A DNA stretch of 64,000 bases from JAJDTT01 sp965116695. Its GTDB lineage: Bacteria; Acidobacteriota; UBA6911; RPQK01; JAJDTT01. Every line of letters begins with the position of its first letter. Position 1 is the stretch's first letter. Shown here piece after piece: positions 42,648 to 52,217 of this stretch. The stretch spans positions 4,030,001 to 4,094,000 of the forward strand of contig OZ220706.1 of the NCBI GenBank assembly GCA_965116695.1, written 5' to 3'. The notes below the pieces were generated by a model, which saw nothing but the letters and a program-made list of their open reading frames with translations, was not told the DNA's origin and did no database searches. A program made the position numbers and the translations under genes.

Positions 42648-44648
42648 ATGAGACGGATCCAAATCCTCTGCTGCTCTCTTCTTGTCACCGCCTCATCCTG
42701 CACGGGCCCGTCCGTTCCTGATCCGGAAACGGCCCGCAGGCTTTATCAGCAGGCCAATTCTCTCGATCGGGGTGGTGACGCCGATCGAAAGCTGAAACTT
42801 CTCCGGCAGGCGGTCGAACACGACCCGGAGTTCACCGAAGCGCACCGGGAGATTATCCGCCTCACGGAGGACAAGGACCTCCTGCGCCAGGAGTACGAAC
42901 GGCGTGTCCAGGAGAATCCGGACAGCGCCGTCTTCCACTACCTGCTTGGCGAAGTCACCGAGAACGACACGAAGCAGGCCCACTACCAGAAGGCGATCGA
43001 GTTGGAACCCGGATCGCCCTGGGGCTATCTGGGTCTGGGCGAGTTACTGGAAGACCGCCGTTCCTTCAACGAGGCAGTCACGAATTTCCAGAGGGTTTTG
43101 GAGCGCGAGCCCACGAATGAACTCGGGCATCGGGGACTGGCGCGAACCTACGGTCTCATGGGCCGCCGGGAGAACGAAATTGCCGCCTACCGGAAGATGA
43201 TCTCGGAGTTGCCGGACATCGCCAGCGGCTATTGGGGACTCAAGCGTGCCTACGAGAAGGCCGAGCAGGAAAGTGAGGCCGCAAGTCTCCTGCAGCAAAT
43301 CTATGAGCGGTTCAGATCCGATCCCGACAATGGAGGCTTAGCCCTGTACCAATTGGCGGATTCTTTGGAGGACCAGGACGAGAAAGTCCGGCTCTGGAAT
43401 CGCTTCATCGAAGACTACCCCGCGGGTCCCAATATTGTGCACGTCTACAATTTCCTCTTGGAACACTATGTGGAGACAGATCCGGAGAAGGCGGAAGCCC
43501 TCGCCCGGGAGTGCCTGGAGAAAGAAGCCTTACCGGGTGACAAGAGGCTCAAGGACTATGCCTACCAAGCCTTGTTCGATCTCTACCGGAAGTCCGGAGA
43601 GGCTGAGAAGGAAGCACGCCTCGTAGAGGAATTCCTGGAATCTGGTTATCCGAATCCGATGACGTATACACAGGCCGCGATCCACTACGCCAAGGAGGAG
43701 CAGACGGAGCTTGCCATCCGGTTCCTCGAACGAGCCCTCGATTTCGCGAACCCGGAAAGTGTCCACGGGACCGTTCTCTTCACCAGCGGGAAGCCGAGGC
43801 GAGAGATGCTGGAAGAAGTGGCGGGACAAGTGCGAACCGGGGTTTCCTACGAGTTGGGCAGGGTGCTCAACAAGGATCGGAGACACCAGGAGGCAATCGC
43901 CGTGCTTCTGCCCGTGGCAGGTTTGTGGGATCGGGCGGGGGATCTGATCCATCTTGAGCTTGCCGTCGCCTATGAAGCCACCGGGCAGCACCAGGAAGCC
44001 CTGAAACATTACGCCAGTTCCCTGATCGACTACTTGCACGATCCCGCCCGGAAACCGCTGGAATCCCTGTTTGCAAGGGTGCACGGTTCGATTGACGGTC
44101 TGAACCAGTACGTCCTGGACCACGTGACTCAGCCCAAGACCGGGGGAAGCGTGGCCCTCGGCGTTCCGACCGTGCTGAGTCTGGACGAGGCCATACTGAA
44201 GGCGCGCGGGCTTTCCTCCGGAGAGGCTCCGGAATTCAATCTGAAGACTCTGGGCGGCGACAGCATCCGGTCGGCGGATCTCAAGGGCAAGGTCGTGGTC
44301 CTCGACTTCTGGGCCACGTGGTGCGGACCTTGTATCGAGGAACTTCCCCAGTTCCAGGCCACGGTCGATCGCTGGGCGGACCGGCCCGAAGTGGTCTTTC
44401 TCGCCGTCAGCGTGGACGAGGATGACGACGTGGTCCGCAGGTTCATGACCAGGAATGATTACGATTTTCCGGTCGCCAGAGATGGCGAGGTCGACGACGA
44501 TTTCGGAGTGTCCGCGATACCGACGATCGTGCTCATCGGCCGGGAGGGCCGGATTCAGTACCGCCACGTCGGGTTCGATCCGGACGCGGACCTGACGCAG
44601 AAGCTGAGTGACGAGATCGGTTTTCTGCTGGGCGAGAGGGTGTCCTGA
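42648..44648 (+). CDS. TPR-repeat and thioredoxin lipoprotein-like protein, copy 2
   Basis: Tandem paralogue of the gene at 39570 with the same 666-residue length and layout: export signal ending LVTASSC, TPR repeats, thioredoxin domain with WCGPC at 558-562. The first 1300 bases differ at many codons, but from 43956 to the end only about ten bases differ from copy 1. Such a sharp change points to gene conversion. The ribosome binding site AAGGAGG is the same as for copy 1. The two copies probably act on different partners through their diverged TPRs. Confidence 0.82.
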   Translation: MRRIQILCCSLLVTASSCTGPSVPDPETARRLYQQANSLDRGGDADRKLKLLRQAVEHDPEFTEAHREIIRLTEDKDLLRQEYERRVQENPDSAVFHYLLGEVTENDTKQAHYQKAIELEPGSPWGYLGLGELLEDRRSFNEAVTNFQRVLEREPTNELGHRGLARTYGLMGRRENEIAAYRKMISELPDIASGYWGLKRAYEKAEQESEAASLLQQIYERFRSDPDNGGLALYQLADSLEDQDEKVRLWNRFIEDYPAGPNIVHVYNFLLEHYVETDPEKAEALARECLEKEALPGDKRLKDYAYQALFDLYRKSGEAEKEARLVEEFLESGYPNPMTYTQAAIHYAKEEQTELAIRFLERALDFANPESVHGTVLFTSGKPRREMLEEVAGQVRTGVSYELGRVLNKDRRHQEAIAVLLPVAGLWDRAGDLIHLELAVAYEATGQHQEALKHYASSLIDYLHDPARKPLESLFARVHGSIDGLNQYVLDHVTQPKTGGSVALGVPTVLSLDEAILKARGLSSGEAPEFNLKTLGGDSIRSADLKGKVVVLDFWATWCGPCIEELPQFQATVDRWADRPEVVFLAVSVDEDDDVVRRFMTRNDYDFPVARDGEVDDDFGVSAIPTIVLIGREGRIQYRHVGFDPDADLTQKLSDEIGFLLGERVS

Positions 44649-44658
44649 AACGGATGAG

Positions 44659-44684
44659 AACTTGACTGTCCCCTTTTCGAGAGG
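44659..44684 (-). repeat. REP-A element, minus orientation
   Basis: Reverse complement reads CTCGAAAAGGGGACAGTCAA. It lies 11 bases after copy 2 of the TPR-thioredoxin gene. Confidence 0.7.
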
Positions 44685-44712
44685 GACAGGAGGGGGGACA
44701 TCCTTGTCCCCG
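44685..44712. repeat. REP-B hairpin
   Basis: CAGGAGGGGGGACATCC then TTGTCCCC. Stem GGGGACA/TGTCCCC; likely also a bidirectional transcript end between convergent genes. Confidence 0.7.
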
Positions 44713-44715
44713 CAA

Positions 44716-44765
44716 GAATCGGCGGTTGGAGACCGCCGCTCCGAATCGGGGGTTGCAAACCCCCT
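44716..44765. repeat. two further hairpins of the REP-D type
   Basis: GGCGGTTGGAGACCGCC and GGGGGTTGCAAACCCCC are perfect short stem-loops between convergent genes and may serve as terminators. Confidence 0.6.
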
Positions 44766-44768
44766 GTT

Positions 44769-46802
44769 TCACTCTCGAAGAATCTCCGTGGATTCGGCCA
44801 GAACCTCGAGCTGACCCAGGTCGAACTCCTTGTAGAGATCCCGGCAGAAAAGTCCGGGAGCCTGCTGATAGGTGACGGGAACGGAGTACAAGTGGCTCAG
44901 GCTGTCCATCCCCTGGCGAATCCGAACCCGCGAAAACAACTCGGGTTCCAGCGCTCCGGCGATCAAGGCCACCACCTGACTGCGGATGCCGCTGCTCACC
45001 AGACGGAGGCGGCGGGCCCCCGTCGTCTTCTCCAGCCAGCGGGCCGCGGCCACCAGTTGAGCGGCTCGGATACCGAGCGGACGTTCTCCCAAGGGGGCCA
45101 GCAGTTGCCCGTACAGAGCCGAAGGGGGCCGGCTGACCATCCAGGAGGCCATCGACTTGTTCTTGCTCTCCTCCAGAAGCTGATTCAGGGCCGGATCGTT
45201 GGCCCGTGAGCCCTCGGGACGCAACGGGCCTTCAGGAGCCGCATTGCCGGTGAAGACCAGATCCAGCGCCAGGACCTGAGTCCCCAGATTCAAGAGCTCG
45301 GCAACCTGTGGCGCCGCCGCCGCATAACCCCGGTCATGCAGAATGATCGTCGCGGGTGCATCCGGCGGGCTGGCAATCGCCTTCAGCCAGATTGCCGAGG
45401 CGCTGAGATCGTTGTCGAACTGGAGACGGTAGGAGACACTTTCAAGCCCCCTCTTCTTGGAATTGGCCACGCCCCAGGGGTGTTTGACCTTCCGAGTGCC
45501 GTAACGCACCAGTTCCTGGAGCCGTTGCCTCTTGCTTCCGGCCCAGGCTCGTCTCTTCGCCGGATCGCCAGGTGGCGTTTCATGTTCGATCTCTCCCGCC
45601 AGCTTACGCGCCAGACCCAGGATGGTGAGATTGTCCTCGGGGATTCCCAGCCGGAGCTCTTGGGCGCTCTTGACCTCTGTGTCCACCGAAATTTCCTCTG
45701 CCTGAACGGGCAATCCGAAGTGGCGGCTGAAGAAGCGATAGGACTGTTGCCGGTTGTCCAGCTCGTAGTTGTGCGTTCCCGGGTCGGTGTTCTCATGCCA
45801 TTCAAAGGCGTCCTCTTTCCCGAACAACGCGAAGAAGGGCATGATCCGGTCGTAGAGGTAGGGCTTGGTGAGGACTGCCCGGCCCACGTAGTAGTTGTCC
45901 TCGGCGGAGAACATCAGCAGGGTGGGACGCGGCGCCCGCAGGGCGGTCAGGTGGGTGTAATCGATGCCCAGGTCGGGAGGGTTGTACTCCATGTCCCCCA
46001 CGTCGGCATTCCGCTCGATGGCCGAGAGAAAGGCGAAATACCCGGAGACCGGAGCCGCGGCGGCAACCCGTTCATCCAGTCCGCTCAAGACGCCGGTCTG
46101 CCAGGCTCCCCCCGACAGGCCCGTCACGCCCAGGCGGTCCGCGTCGACGTGAGGGTGGCGCTCCAGGTAGTCCAAGCCCTTGCGCATGGCCAGGTAAAAC
46201 AGGCCGGTGGCGCTCATGCCCGCCAGGTTCATGTGGCCGCCGAACCAGTGGTCGTTCCCGGGGAGGTGCAGTTCCCCGCAGTTGAACCATTCCAGGCTCA
46301 AGGCCAGCATGCCTCGCAACGCGTAGTTGATGCAGCGGATCTGCTTGTAGCCGGTGGCGTTGCCCACGGGAGTGTGGCCGTTCACGTTGACGATGGCCGG
46401 CACCTTCCCGGTCAGGTTCTCCGGCTCGTAGAGGAGGGCCGTCGTCTGGAAACCGGGGATGATCTCGTAGCGAAGTCCGCGCAACCGGTAGCCTCGCCCC
46501 GAGGCGATGATTCCCAGGTCTTCGAATCTGGGCTCCGCTTCCACCCAGTCGGCAGGCCAGCCATGGAAGATCACGTCGTTCAGTACCCGGCTACGCATTT
46601 CCCTGGCTTCGGGCTCCCATTCCCGGGCGTTACGGGGAGCGGGAAGGGGAGGCACCCGTGCCATCAAGTATTGGCGTAACTGGAACTCGACGACCTCGGG
46701 AGATTGAACCGGCAGTTCGAGGATCGCGCTCACCTGCTCGGTGTTCTGCACGGAGGCCAATGCCGGAGGAAGGAAAAAGACAAGGAGTAATGTGTATCTC
46801 AT
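44769..46802 (-). CDS. secreted alpha/beta-hydrolase, acetyl xylan esterase-like
   Basis: A signal peptide (MRYTLLLVFFLPPALAS) precedes an alpha/beta-hydrolase domain. KVPAIVNVNGHTPVGNATGY is an early strand, the nucleophile elbow is GVTGLSGGAWQTG (Ser near residue 230), and APRPTLLMFSAEDNYYVG is the acid region. The C-terminal 300 residues hold a second, incomplete hydrolase-like region with HDRGYAAAAP. The 677-residue length suits exported acetyl xylan esterase/Abf-type enzymes of polysaccharide degraders. ATG 46802 is preceded by GGAGGAAG. It follows the lipoprotein gene after 43 bases, on the same strand. Confidence 0.74.
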   Translation of the reverse strand: MRYTLLLVFFLPPALASVQNTEQVSAILELPVQSPEVVEFQLRQYLMARVPPLPAPRNAREWEPEAREMRSRVLNDVIFHGWPADWVEAEPRFEDLGIIASGRGYRLRGLRYEIIPGFQTTALLYEPENLTGKVPAIVNVNGHTPVGNATGYKQIRCINYALRGMLALSLEWFNCGELHLPGNDHWFGGHMNLAGMSATGLFYLAMRKGLDYLERHPHVDADRLGVTGLSGGAWQTGVLSGLDERVAAAAPVSGYFAFLSAIERNADVGDMEYNPPDLGIDYTHLTALRAPRPTLLMFSAEDNYYVGRAVLTKPYLYDRIMPFFALFGKEDAFEWHENTDPGTHNYELDNRQQSYRFFSRHFGLPVQAEEISVDTEVKSAQELRLGIPEDNLTILGLARKLAGEIEHETPPGDPAKRRAWAGSKRQRLQELVRYGTRKVKHPWGVANSKKRGLESVSYRLQFDNDLSASAIWLKAIASPPDAPATIILHDRGYAAAAPQVAELLNLGTQVLALDLVFTGNAAPEGPLRPEGSRANDPALNQLLEESKNKSMASWMVSRPPSALYGQLLAPLGERPLGIRAAQLVAAARWLEKTTGARRLRLVSSGIRSQVVALIAGALEPELFSRVRIRQGMDSLSHLYSVPVTYQQAPGLFCRDLYKEFDLGQLEVLAESTEILRE

Positions 46803-46845
46803 CTCTTCCTCCACCTGACGAATCAGCAGTCTGCCGCCGGTGAGG

Positions 46846-47598
46846 CTATTTCCAGGTGACTTCCATGGCGAAGAAGTGGTCGAACACCTCCCGCTTGGGG
46901 TGGTTGGCCTCGTTGGTCTCGGGACTCCGGATGTAGAAGTCCAGTTGCTGGAGGGCCGGGTTGACGGCGCCGGCTTCGGAACTCTTCCCGTCGAGGGGAT
47001 AGCGGACCACCAGGTTCCGGTCGCGCATGCCCTGGGTGACCATGAAGTGGATCTGGTAGTCCTGGTAGAGCGGCTCACCGTTCAAGGTGGCGGAGCCGAT
47101 TCCCCATCCGGCCACGTAGAGAATGCTCTTGGGCCAATTGGCGTCGCCGCAGCCGGAGTCGCCGTGCTCGAACAACCAAGCCGCGATGCCGCCGTCCTGG
47201 CACGGTGAGAACTCCTTGAATTCCTCCAGATCGATGACGTAGCGGCCCTCGGGCAGTTTAAGGTCGGCGCGGAAGGTCCCCGTGTTGTTGATCTCGTCGA
47301 CGTCGAAATCGACCGTGCCCTCCACCTGCCGCAGATTCGTCCCGTCATTGCCCATGTGGTCCCACGGGCTCTCGTCGTTCAGCGAGCCGACCTGGTAGAT
47401 GCGGCTTCCCGAGATGATGAACCGGCCGTCGTACAGGTCGTGCTGGTCGGGGGCATAGATTCCCATGGCCGTGCCGGGCTGGACGCGGGGCCCGCGTTCC
47501 GGGGGAGCGGTTTGGGAGGGGCCCTCGGTGACCGTCTCGTTGCAGGCGGCCAGCAAGATTAAAGACAAGGGAAGAAAAATTTTCAGATTCAGTTGCAT
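46846..47598 (-). CDS. lipoprotein of unknown function
   Basis: The 250-residue protein has a clear lipobox LLAAC with Cys19, followed by a flexible Pro-rich linker and a beta-rich domain (VEGTVDFDVDEINNTGTFRA, KLPEGRYVIDLEEF). Two Cys residues near residues 133 and 150 may form a disulfide. I do not recognise the family. It is the first gene of a two-gene unit with the secreted esterase, so a role in the same extracellular process is likely. Confidence 0.6.
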   Translation of the reverse strand: MQLNLKIFLPLSLILLAACNETVTEGPSQTAPPERGPRVQPGTAMGIYAPDQHDLYDGRFIISGSRIYQVGSLNDESPWDHMGNDGTNLRQVEGTVDFDVDEINNTGTFRADLKLPEGRYVIDLEEFKEFSPCQDGGIAAWLFEHGDSGCGDANWPKSILYVAGWGIGSATLNGEPLYQDYQIHFMVTQGMRDRNLVVRYPLDGKSSEAGAVNPALQQLDFYIRSPETNEANHPKREVFDHFFAMEVTWK

Positions 47599-47649
47599 CG
47601 CGAGGCTCCCAGACAGGCGGTTGGCCCGTAGTGTACCAGCGAGAGCCAG

Positions 47650-47726
47650 GAGGGACTGTTAGTCCCCCACTGGAGGGGCGACATTCCTGTCGCCCACTGG
47701 GACGGGCGGCTTTCAGCCGCCCCCTC
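47650..47726. repeat. REP-D hairpin array, three stems
   Basis: GGGACTGTTAGTCCC, GGGGCGACATTCCTGTCGCCC-like (arms GGGCGAC and GTCGCCC) and GGGCGGCTTTCAGCCGCCC lie in a row separated by CACTGG. The same spacer and stems recur at 61236-61313. The array separates divergent genes. Confidence 0.75.
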
Positions 47727-47823
47727 TTCGGTGTTGCTACGGGATTCGGCGGGTGGAAAGTCAACGCTTCGCGGCGTAGGATTTAGGGCAGATCAAATCC
47801 ACTGGAAACAGGGACTTCGCGCA

Positions 47824-49260
47824 ATGAACCGGGACATCTATTCGCAGACCATCTCTCGCCGCAAGCTTCTGGAAATCAGTGGTCTCGGCATGGGTAGCGT
47901 GGCCCTCGCCAGCATGCTGAAGGCCGAAGAGGATCGCCTCGTCTATAACGATCTGAAGCCGCGGGACGGCCACTTTCCGGCTCCGGCGAAAGCGGTGATC
48001 CAGTTCGTCCAGAACGGCGGCCCCAGCCAGATGGACCTGTTCGATCCCAAGCCCGAGTTGACCAAGTGGTCCGGCAAGCCGCACCCGGACGGCGTCGAGA
48101 TCCATCAGCCCAACAACACCAACGTGCTGCTGGCCAGCCCGTTCCAGTTCAGCAAGCACGGCCAGAGCGGCATGGAGTTGGGCGAAACCCTTCCCCACCT
48201 GGCGACCGTTGCCGACGACCTCTGCCTCATTCGCTCCATGCACACCGAGCACAACAACCACCCGGAAGGTCTGCACATGCTGCTGACCTGCCATATCTTC
48301 TCCGGTCGGCCGGTGCTGGGGTCGTGGGTGTCGTACGCGCTGGGAACGGAGAACCAGAACCTCCCCGCCTTCGTGGTGTTGCGCGATCCGGAGGGGTACT
48401 CGACCCTGGGCAAGCAGCTCTGGACCAGCGGTTTCCTGTCGGCGCTCCACCAGGGCGTGGAGTTCAGCTCCACCGGTACCCCGGTCCGGCACCTGCATCC
48501 CCGGGTTCCGCCGCCGCCCGGCGCGCAGCGGGCGGAGTTGGACACGCTGGCCAAGTTGAACCGGCTGCATCTGGGACGCCACCCGGGCGACTCGGAGTTG
48601 GAGGCCCGCATCCAGAACTACGAGCTGGCCGCGCGCATGCAACTGGCCGCCACGGACGTCCTGGACGTCTCCAAGGAGTCGGAAGCGACGAAGAAGCTCT
48701 ACGGGATGGACAACCCCGTGTCCGCCGGCTACGGCCTGCGCTGCCTGATGGCGCGCCGCATGATCGAGGCCGGCGTCCGGTTCGTCCAGATCCATCCGGG
48801 TCCGGGACAGCCCTGGGACAATCACGCCAAACTCAGGGAGAGACTGAGCGCGATCTGCGCCAAGACCGACCAGCCGGTGGCCGGATTGCTGAAGGACCTG
48901 AAGAGCCGCGGCCTGCTGGAGAGCACGATCCTGCTCTGGGCGGGCGAATTCGGACGCTTGCCCACCACCCAGAACTCCGACGGCCGGGACCACAACCGCA
49001 ACGCCTTCAGCCTCTGGCTGTCCGGCGGCGGTTTCAGGAAGGGCCTGGTCTACGGAGCGACCGACGACTTCGGCTACCGGTCCACGGTGAACCGCGTCGG
49101 CGTCGCCGATCTGCAGGCCACGCTGCTGCGGCAGCTCGGAATCGATCACAAGCGGCTGACCGTCCTCCACGAGGGCCGGGAAGAGACCCCCACCAACGCC
49201 AGCATCACCGGCGCGCGAATCGTCTCGGACATCCTCGAGAATCCTCCGCGGGAGGCCTGA
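47824..49260 (+). CDS. DUF1501 family exported protein, third locus
   Basis: The 478-residue protein has a twin-arginine signal (SRRKLLEISGLGMGSVALAS) and DUF1501 blocks such as VIQFVQNGGPSQMDLFDPKP, RPVLGSWVSYALG, LRCLMARRMIEAGVRFVQIH and LLWAGEFGRLPTTQ. It is clearly diverged from the pair at 25796/29192. ATG 47824 is chosen because the Tat motif starts 10 codons later; the frame is open to 47731. Here the order is DUF1501 then DUF1553, the reverse of the 23.6-kb locus, and the gap is two bases. Confidence 0.88.
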   Translation: MNRDIYSQTISRRKLLEISGLGMGSVALASMLKAEEDRLVYNDLKPRDGHFPAPAKAVIQFVQNGGPSQMDLFDPKPELTKWSGKPHPDGVEIHQPNNTNVLLASPFQFSKHGQSGMELGETLPHLATVADDLCLIRSMHTEHNNHPEGLHMLLTCHIFSGRPVLGSWVSYALGTENQNLPAFVVLRDPEGYSTLGKQLWTSGFLSALHQGVEFSSTGTPVRHLHPRVPPPPGAQRAELDTLAKLNRLHLGRHPGDSELEARIQNYELAARMQLAATDVLDVSKESEATKKLYGMDNPVSAGYGLRCLMARRMIEAGVRFVQIHPGPGQPWDNHAKLRERLSAICAKTDQPVAGLLKDLKSRGLLESTILLWAGEFGRLPTTQNSDGRDHNRNAFSLWLSGGGFRKGLVYGATDDFGYRSTVNRVGVADLQATLLRQLGIDHKRLTVLHEGREETPTNASITGARIVSDILENPPREA

Positions 49261-49262
49261 CC

Positions 49263-52217
49263 GTGCGGCTTTCACGTCTCGTGGCCCCGCTTGCAATCTT
49301 GGGCGCGCTGTCGACGGCGGCCGTCGTCGCTCAGCCCAGCTTCGAGCGGGACGTGGAGCCCATCTTCAAGACCAATTGCTACAGTTGCCATGGCGGCACC
49401 GCCATGGTCGGACTGGATCTGCGCACGGCCACCTCCGTTCTGCGCGGCAGCCATGAAGGTCCGGTGGTGGAGAAGCGCGCGCCCGAGGAAAGCCTTCTCT
49501 ACCGGAAGGTCTCCAAGCGAATGATGCCGCCGCCCGCGTTCAACCTGAAGCTCACCGATGCGGAGATCGACACCGTCCGGCGCTGGATTGAGGCGGGCGC
49601 GCCCTCGGATGAGGAAGCGATTATCGCCGCCAAGACGAAAGAGGAGACCGCACGGTTCCATGAGTTGGCGCTTCCCATCTTCGAGGACCGCTGCTTCGCC
49701 TGTCATGCCTCGGACCAGCCCATGGGCGGGTTGGACCTGCGCACGGTGCAGTCGGTGTTGAAGGGGAGCGAAAGCGGTCCCGTGATTTCCGACCTGGGTT
49801 CCATCAAGAGTATCCTGATCCGCAAGTTGACCTCTGGCGAGATGCCGCCCCCGGGCATGGGTAAGCCGCTCGGCGACGGCGAGATCCGCACCCTGGCCCG
49901 CTGGATCGACACTTCGGACTTCCGGCTCCTGAGGCCCCACGCGGAGCGCACCACCTTCAACCCGGCCGAAGCGCCGCCGGTGACCGAAGAGGATCGCCAA
50001 TTCTGGTCCTTCCGGACGCCCGAGTCCGCACCCGTTCCAAAGGTGAAGAACCGGAAGCGCGTCCGGACGCCGATTGACGCCTTCCTGCTGCAACGGCTCG
50101 AATCCGACGGGCTGGGATTCTCGCCCGACGCGTCCAAGCTCACGTTGCTGCGGCGCGCCTGGCTGGACCTGATCGGCGTGCCCCCTTCTCCGAAAGACAT
50201 CCGGGGCTACCTCGATGACAAGCGACCGGACGCCTACGATAGGCTCATCGACACGCTGTTGGAATCGAAGCACTACGGCGAGCGGTGGGGCCGGCACTGG
50301 CTGGATGCGGCCGGCTACAGCGACGTCTCCGGGTTCGACTCCGCCGTCGACAACGTCATCGTCGTCGACGGGATGTGGCGCTACCGCGACTGGGTGATCC
50401 GGGCCTTCAACCAGGACATGCCCTACGATCGGTTCCTGGTGGAGCAGTTGGCCGGTGACGAGCTGGTGGACTGGCGCTCGGCCGAGACCTACACCCCGGA
50501 GATCCTGGACAAGCTCGTGGCCACGGGCTATCTGCGCTCCGTCTTCGACCGCACCGACCAGGACGTGGTGAACCTGGTGGGCGAACGGTACGACGTCCTC
50601 TTCCACCTGATGGAGAAGGTCTCCACCGGCCTGATGGGGTTGACCATGGGCTGCGCCCGCTGCCACAGCCACAAGTACGATCCCATCCCGCAGCGGGACT
50701 ACTACCGCCTGCTCTCCGTCTTCGCCACCGGTTACAACCCGGTGCGCTGGCTGCAGCCCAAGAACCATCACCTGCCCAGCGTCTCCAAGCGGGAGCAGGA
50801 GGCAATCGAGCGCCACAACGCCGAGATCGACAAGCCCGCGGCCAAGCTCAAGGAGCGGCTCGAGGCCATCCACCGCCCCTACCGCGACAAACTGCTGGAC
50901 GGCAAGCTTGAGGGACTGCCGGAAAACATCCGCCCCGAGACGAAAGAGGCCCTGGCCACACCCGAGGCCGACCGGACCGAGGTGCAGAAGTTCCTGGCCT
51001 CCAAATTCGAGGAACAACTGACCGTCACCCCGGAGGAAGTGGTCAAGGCTCTGAGCGAGGAGCACCTCGCCAGCCATAATAAGTTGACCGAACGGCTCAA
51101 GATCCTGGACGGCTACCGCCGTTCCTGGGACAAGATCCAGGCCCTGTGGGACCTGGCGGCGCCACCGAAGATCCGCTTGCTGCAGCGCGGCGAGGTCGAG
51201 CGTCCGGGGCCGCGGGTCCGGCCGGGCTTCCTGGAGGTCGTCAGCCGGCCCGGAGAGACCGATGCGGTCCGGCCGCCGGAGACCAAGGGGGAGACCAGCG
51301 GCCACCGTCTGGCGTTCGCCCGCTGGCTGACACAGCCCGACCATCCCCTCACCGCCCGGGTGTTCGTGAACCAGGTGTGGCAGCATCACTTCGGGCGCGG
51401 CATCGTGGAGACCCAGGACAATTTCGGGAAGCAGGGCAAGCCTCCGTCCCATCCCGAACTGCTGGATTGGCTGGCGGTGGAGTTCGTGCGGCAGGGCTGG
51501 AGCGTCAAGAAGCTCCACAAGCTGATCATGACCTCCACGGCCTACCGGCAATCGTCCGAGGGGCCTCCGGCCGGTTCCCCCGCGCTCCGGGCGGACCCGG
51601 AAAACCGGCTCTTGTGGCGCATGAACCTGCGCCGGCTGGAAGCGGAGATCCTGCGCGACTCCATCATGGCCGCCAGCGGGAAGCTGGACTGGACCATGGG
51701 GGGCCCTGCGGTCGAGGGACCGCTGATGGCCGACGGCCTGAAGACGCTGAACCCGCACACCGATTCGCCGGGTGACCCGGCTGACGCCCAGGCCACGGGA
51801 GTCTGGCGGCGCAGCGTCTACCTGCTCGCCCGGCGCTACTTCCCGTTGGGATTCCTGGAGACCTTCGACGCTCCCATCATGCAGACTAACTGCAGCCGGC
51901 GGTTGAACTCGGTCTCGCCGCTCCAGTCGCTCACGCTGATGAACGACGACTTCGTCGTCGAGAACGCCCGGGCCTTCGCCCAGCGAGTCGCCGGCCTGTC
52001 CAACGGCGATCCGGACGAGGCGATCGAGAAAGCCTACCTGCTGGCTCTCTCCCGCCGGCCCTCAGCCGAGGAGGCTCAGATCGCCCGGGCGCATCTGACT
52101 CGCCAGACAGATCTCTACCTCAAAGCCAACGCCGAGCCGGCACACGCCGAGAAGAAGGCCCTGGAGAGCCTCTGCCACCTGCTGTTCCTCACCAACGAGT
52201 TCCTCTACATCGGCTAG
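49263..52217 (+). CDS. DUF1549/DUF1553 protein with two cytochrome c-type haem motifs
   Basis: The 984-residue protein starts at GTG 49263 with a signal peptide (1-23). Two PSCyt1-type domains carry the haem motifs CYSCH (39-43) and CFACH (144-148), each followed by a MPPP loop with a candidate Met ligand. DUF1549 (about 265-470, RTPIDAFLLQRL) and DUF1553 (about 680-960, VNQVWQHHFGRGIVETQDNF) follow, linked by a charged coiled coil (about 510-600). The locus at 23605 has only one haem motif. Its TAG stop is the CTAG at which the IS1182 element inserted, so the 3' end was formerly followed by a REP-B hairpin. Confidence 0.9.
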   Translation: MRLSRLVAPLAILGALSTAAVVAQPSFERDVEPIFKTNCYSCHGGTAMVGLDLRTATSVLRGSHEGPVVEKRAPEESLLYRKVSKRMMPPPAFNLKLTDAEIDTVRRWIEAGAPSDEEAIIAAKTKEETARFHELALPIFEDRCFACHASDQPMGGLDLRTVQSVLKGSESGPVISDLGSIKSILIRKLTSGEMPPPGMGKPLGDGEIRTLARWIDTSDFRLLRPHAERTTFNPAEAPPVTEEDRQFWSFRTPESAPVPKVKNRKRVRTPIDAFLLQRLESDGLGFSPDASKLTLLRRAWLDLIGVPPSPKDIRGYLDDKRPDAYDRLIDTLLESKHYGERWGRHWLDAAGYSDVSGFDSAVDNVIVVDGMWRYRDWVIRAFNQDMPYDRFLVEQLAGDELVDWRSAETYTPEILDKLVATGYLRSVFDRTDQDVVNLVGERYDVLFHLMEKVSTGLMGLTMGCARCHSHKYDPIPQRDYYRLLSVFATGYNPVRWLQPKNHHLPSVSKREQEAIERHNAEIDKPAAKLKERLEAIHRPYRDKLLDGKLEGLPENIRPETKEALATPEADRTEVQKFLASKFEEQLTVTPEEVVKALSEEHLASHNKLTERLKILDGYRRSWDKIQALWDLAAPPKIRLLQRGEVERPGPRVRPGFLEVVSRPGETDAVRPPETKGETSGHRLAFARWLTQPDHPLTARVFVNQVWQHHFGRGIVETQDNFGKQGKPPSHPELLDWLAVEFVRQGWSVKKLHKLIMTSTAYRQSSEGPPAGSPALRADPENRLLWRMNLRRLEAEILRDSIMAASGKLDWTMGGPAVEGPLMADGLKTLNPHTDSPGDPADAQATGVWRRSVYLLARRYFPLGFLETFDAPIMQTNCSRRLNSVSPLQSLTLMNDDFVVENARAFAQRVAGLSNGDPDEAIEKAYLLALSRRPSAEEAQIARAHLTRQTDLYLKANAEPAHAEKKALESLCHLLFLTNEFLYIG

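Noticed and set aside
49272..51758. Very long open frame (about 828 codons) on the minus strand opposite the DUF1549/DUF1553 gene
   Set aside because: It is an antisense shadow caused by high GC at third codon positions; the plus-strand gene has clear haem motifs and domains, the shadow none.
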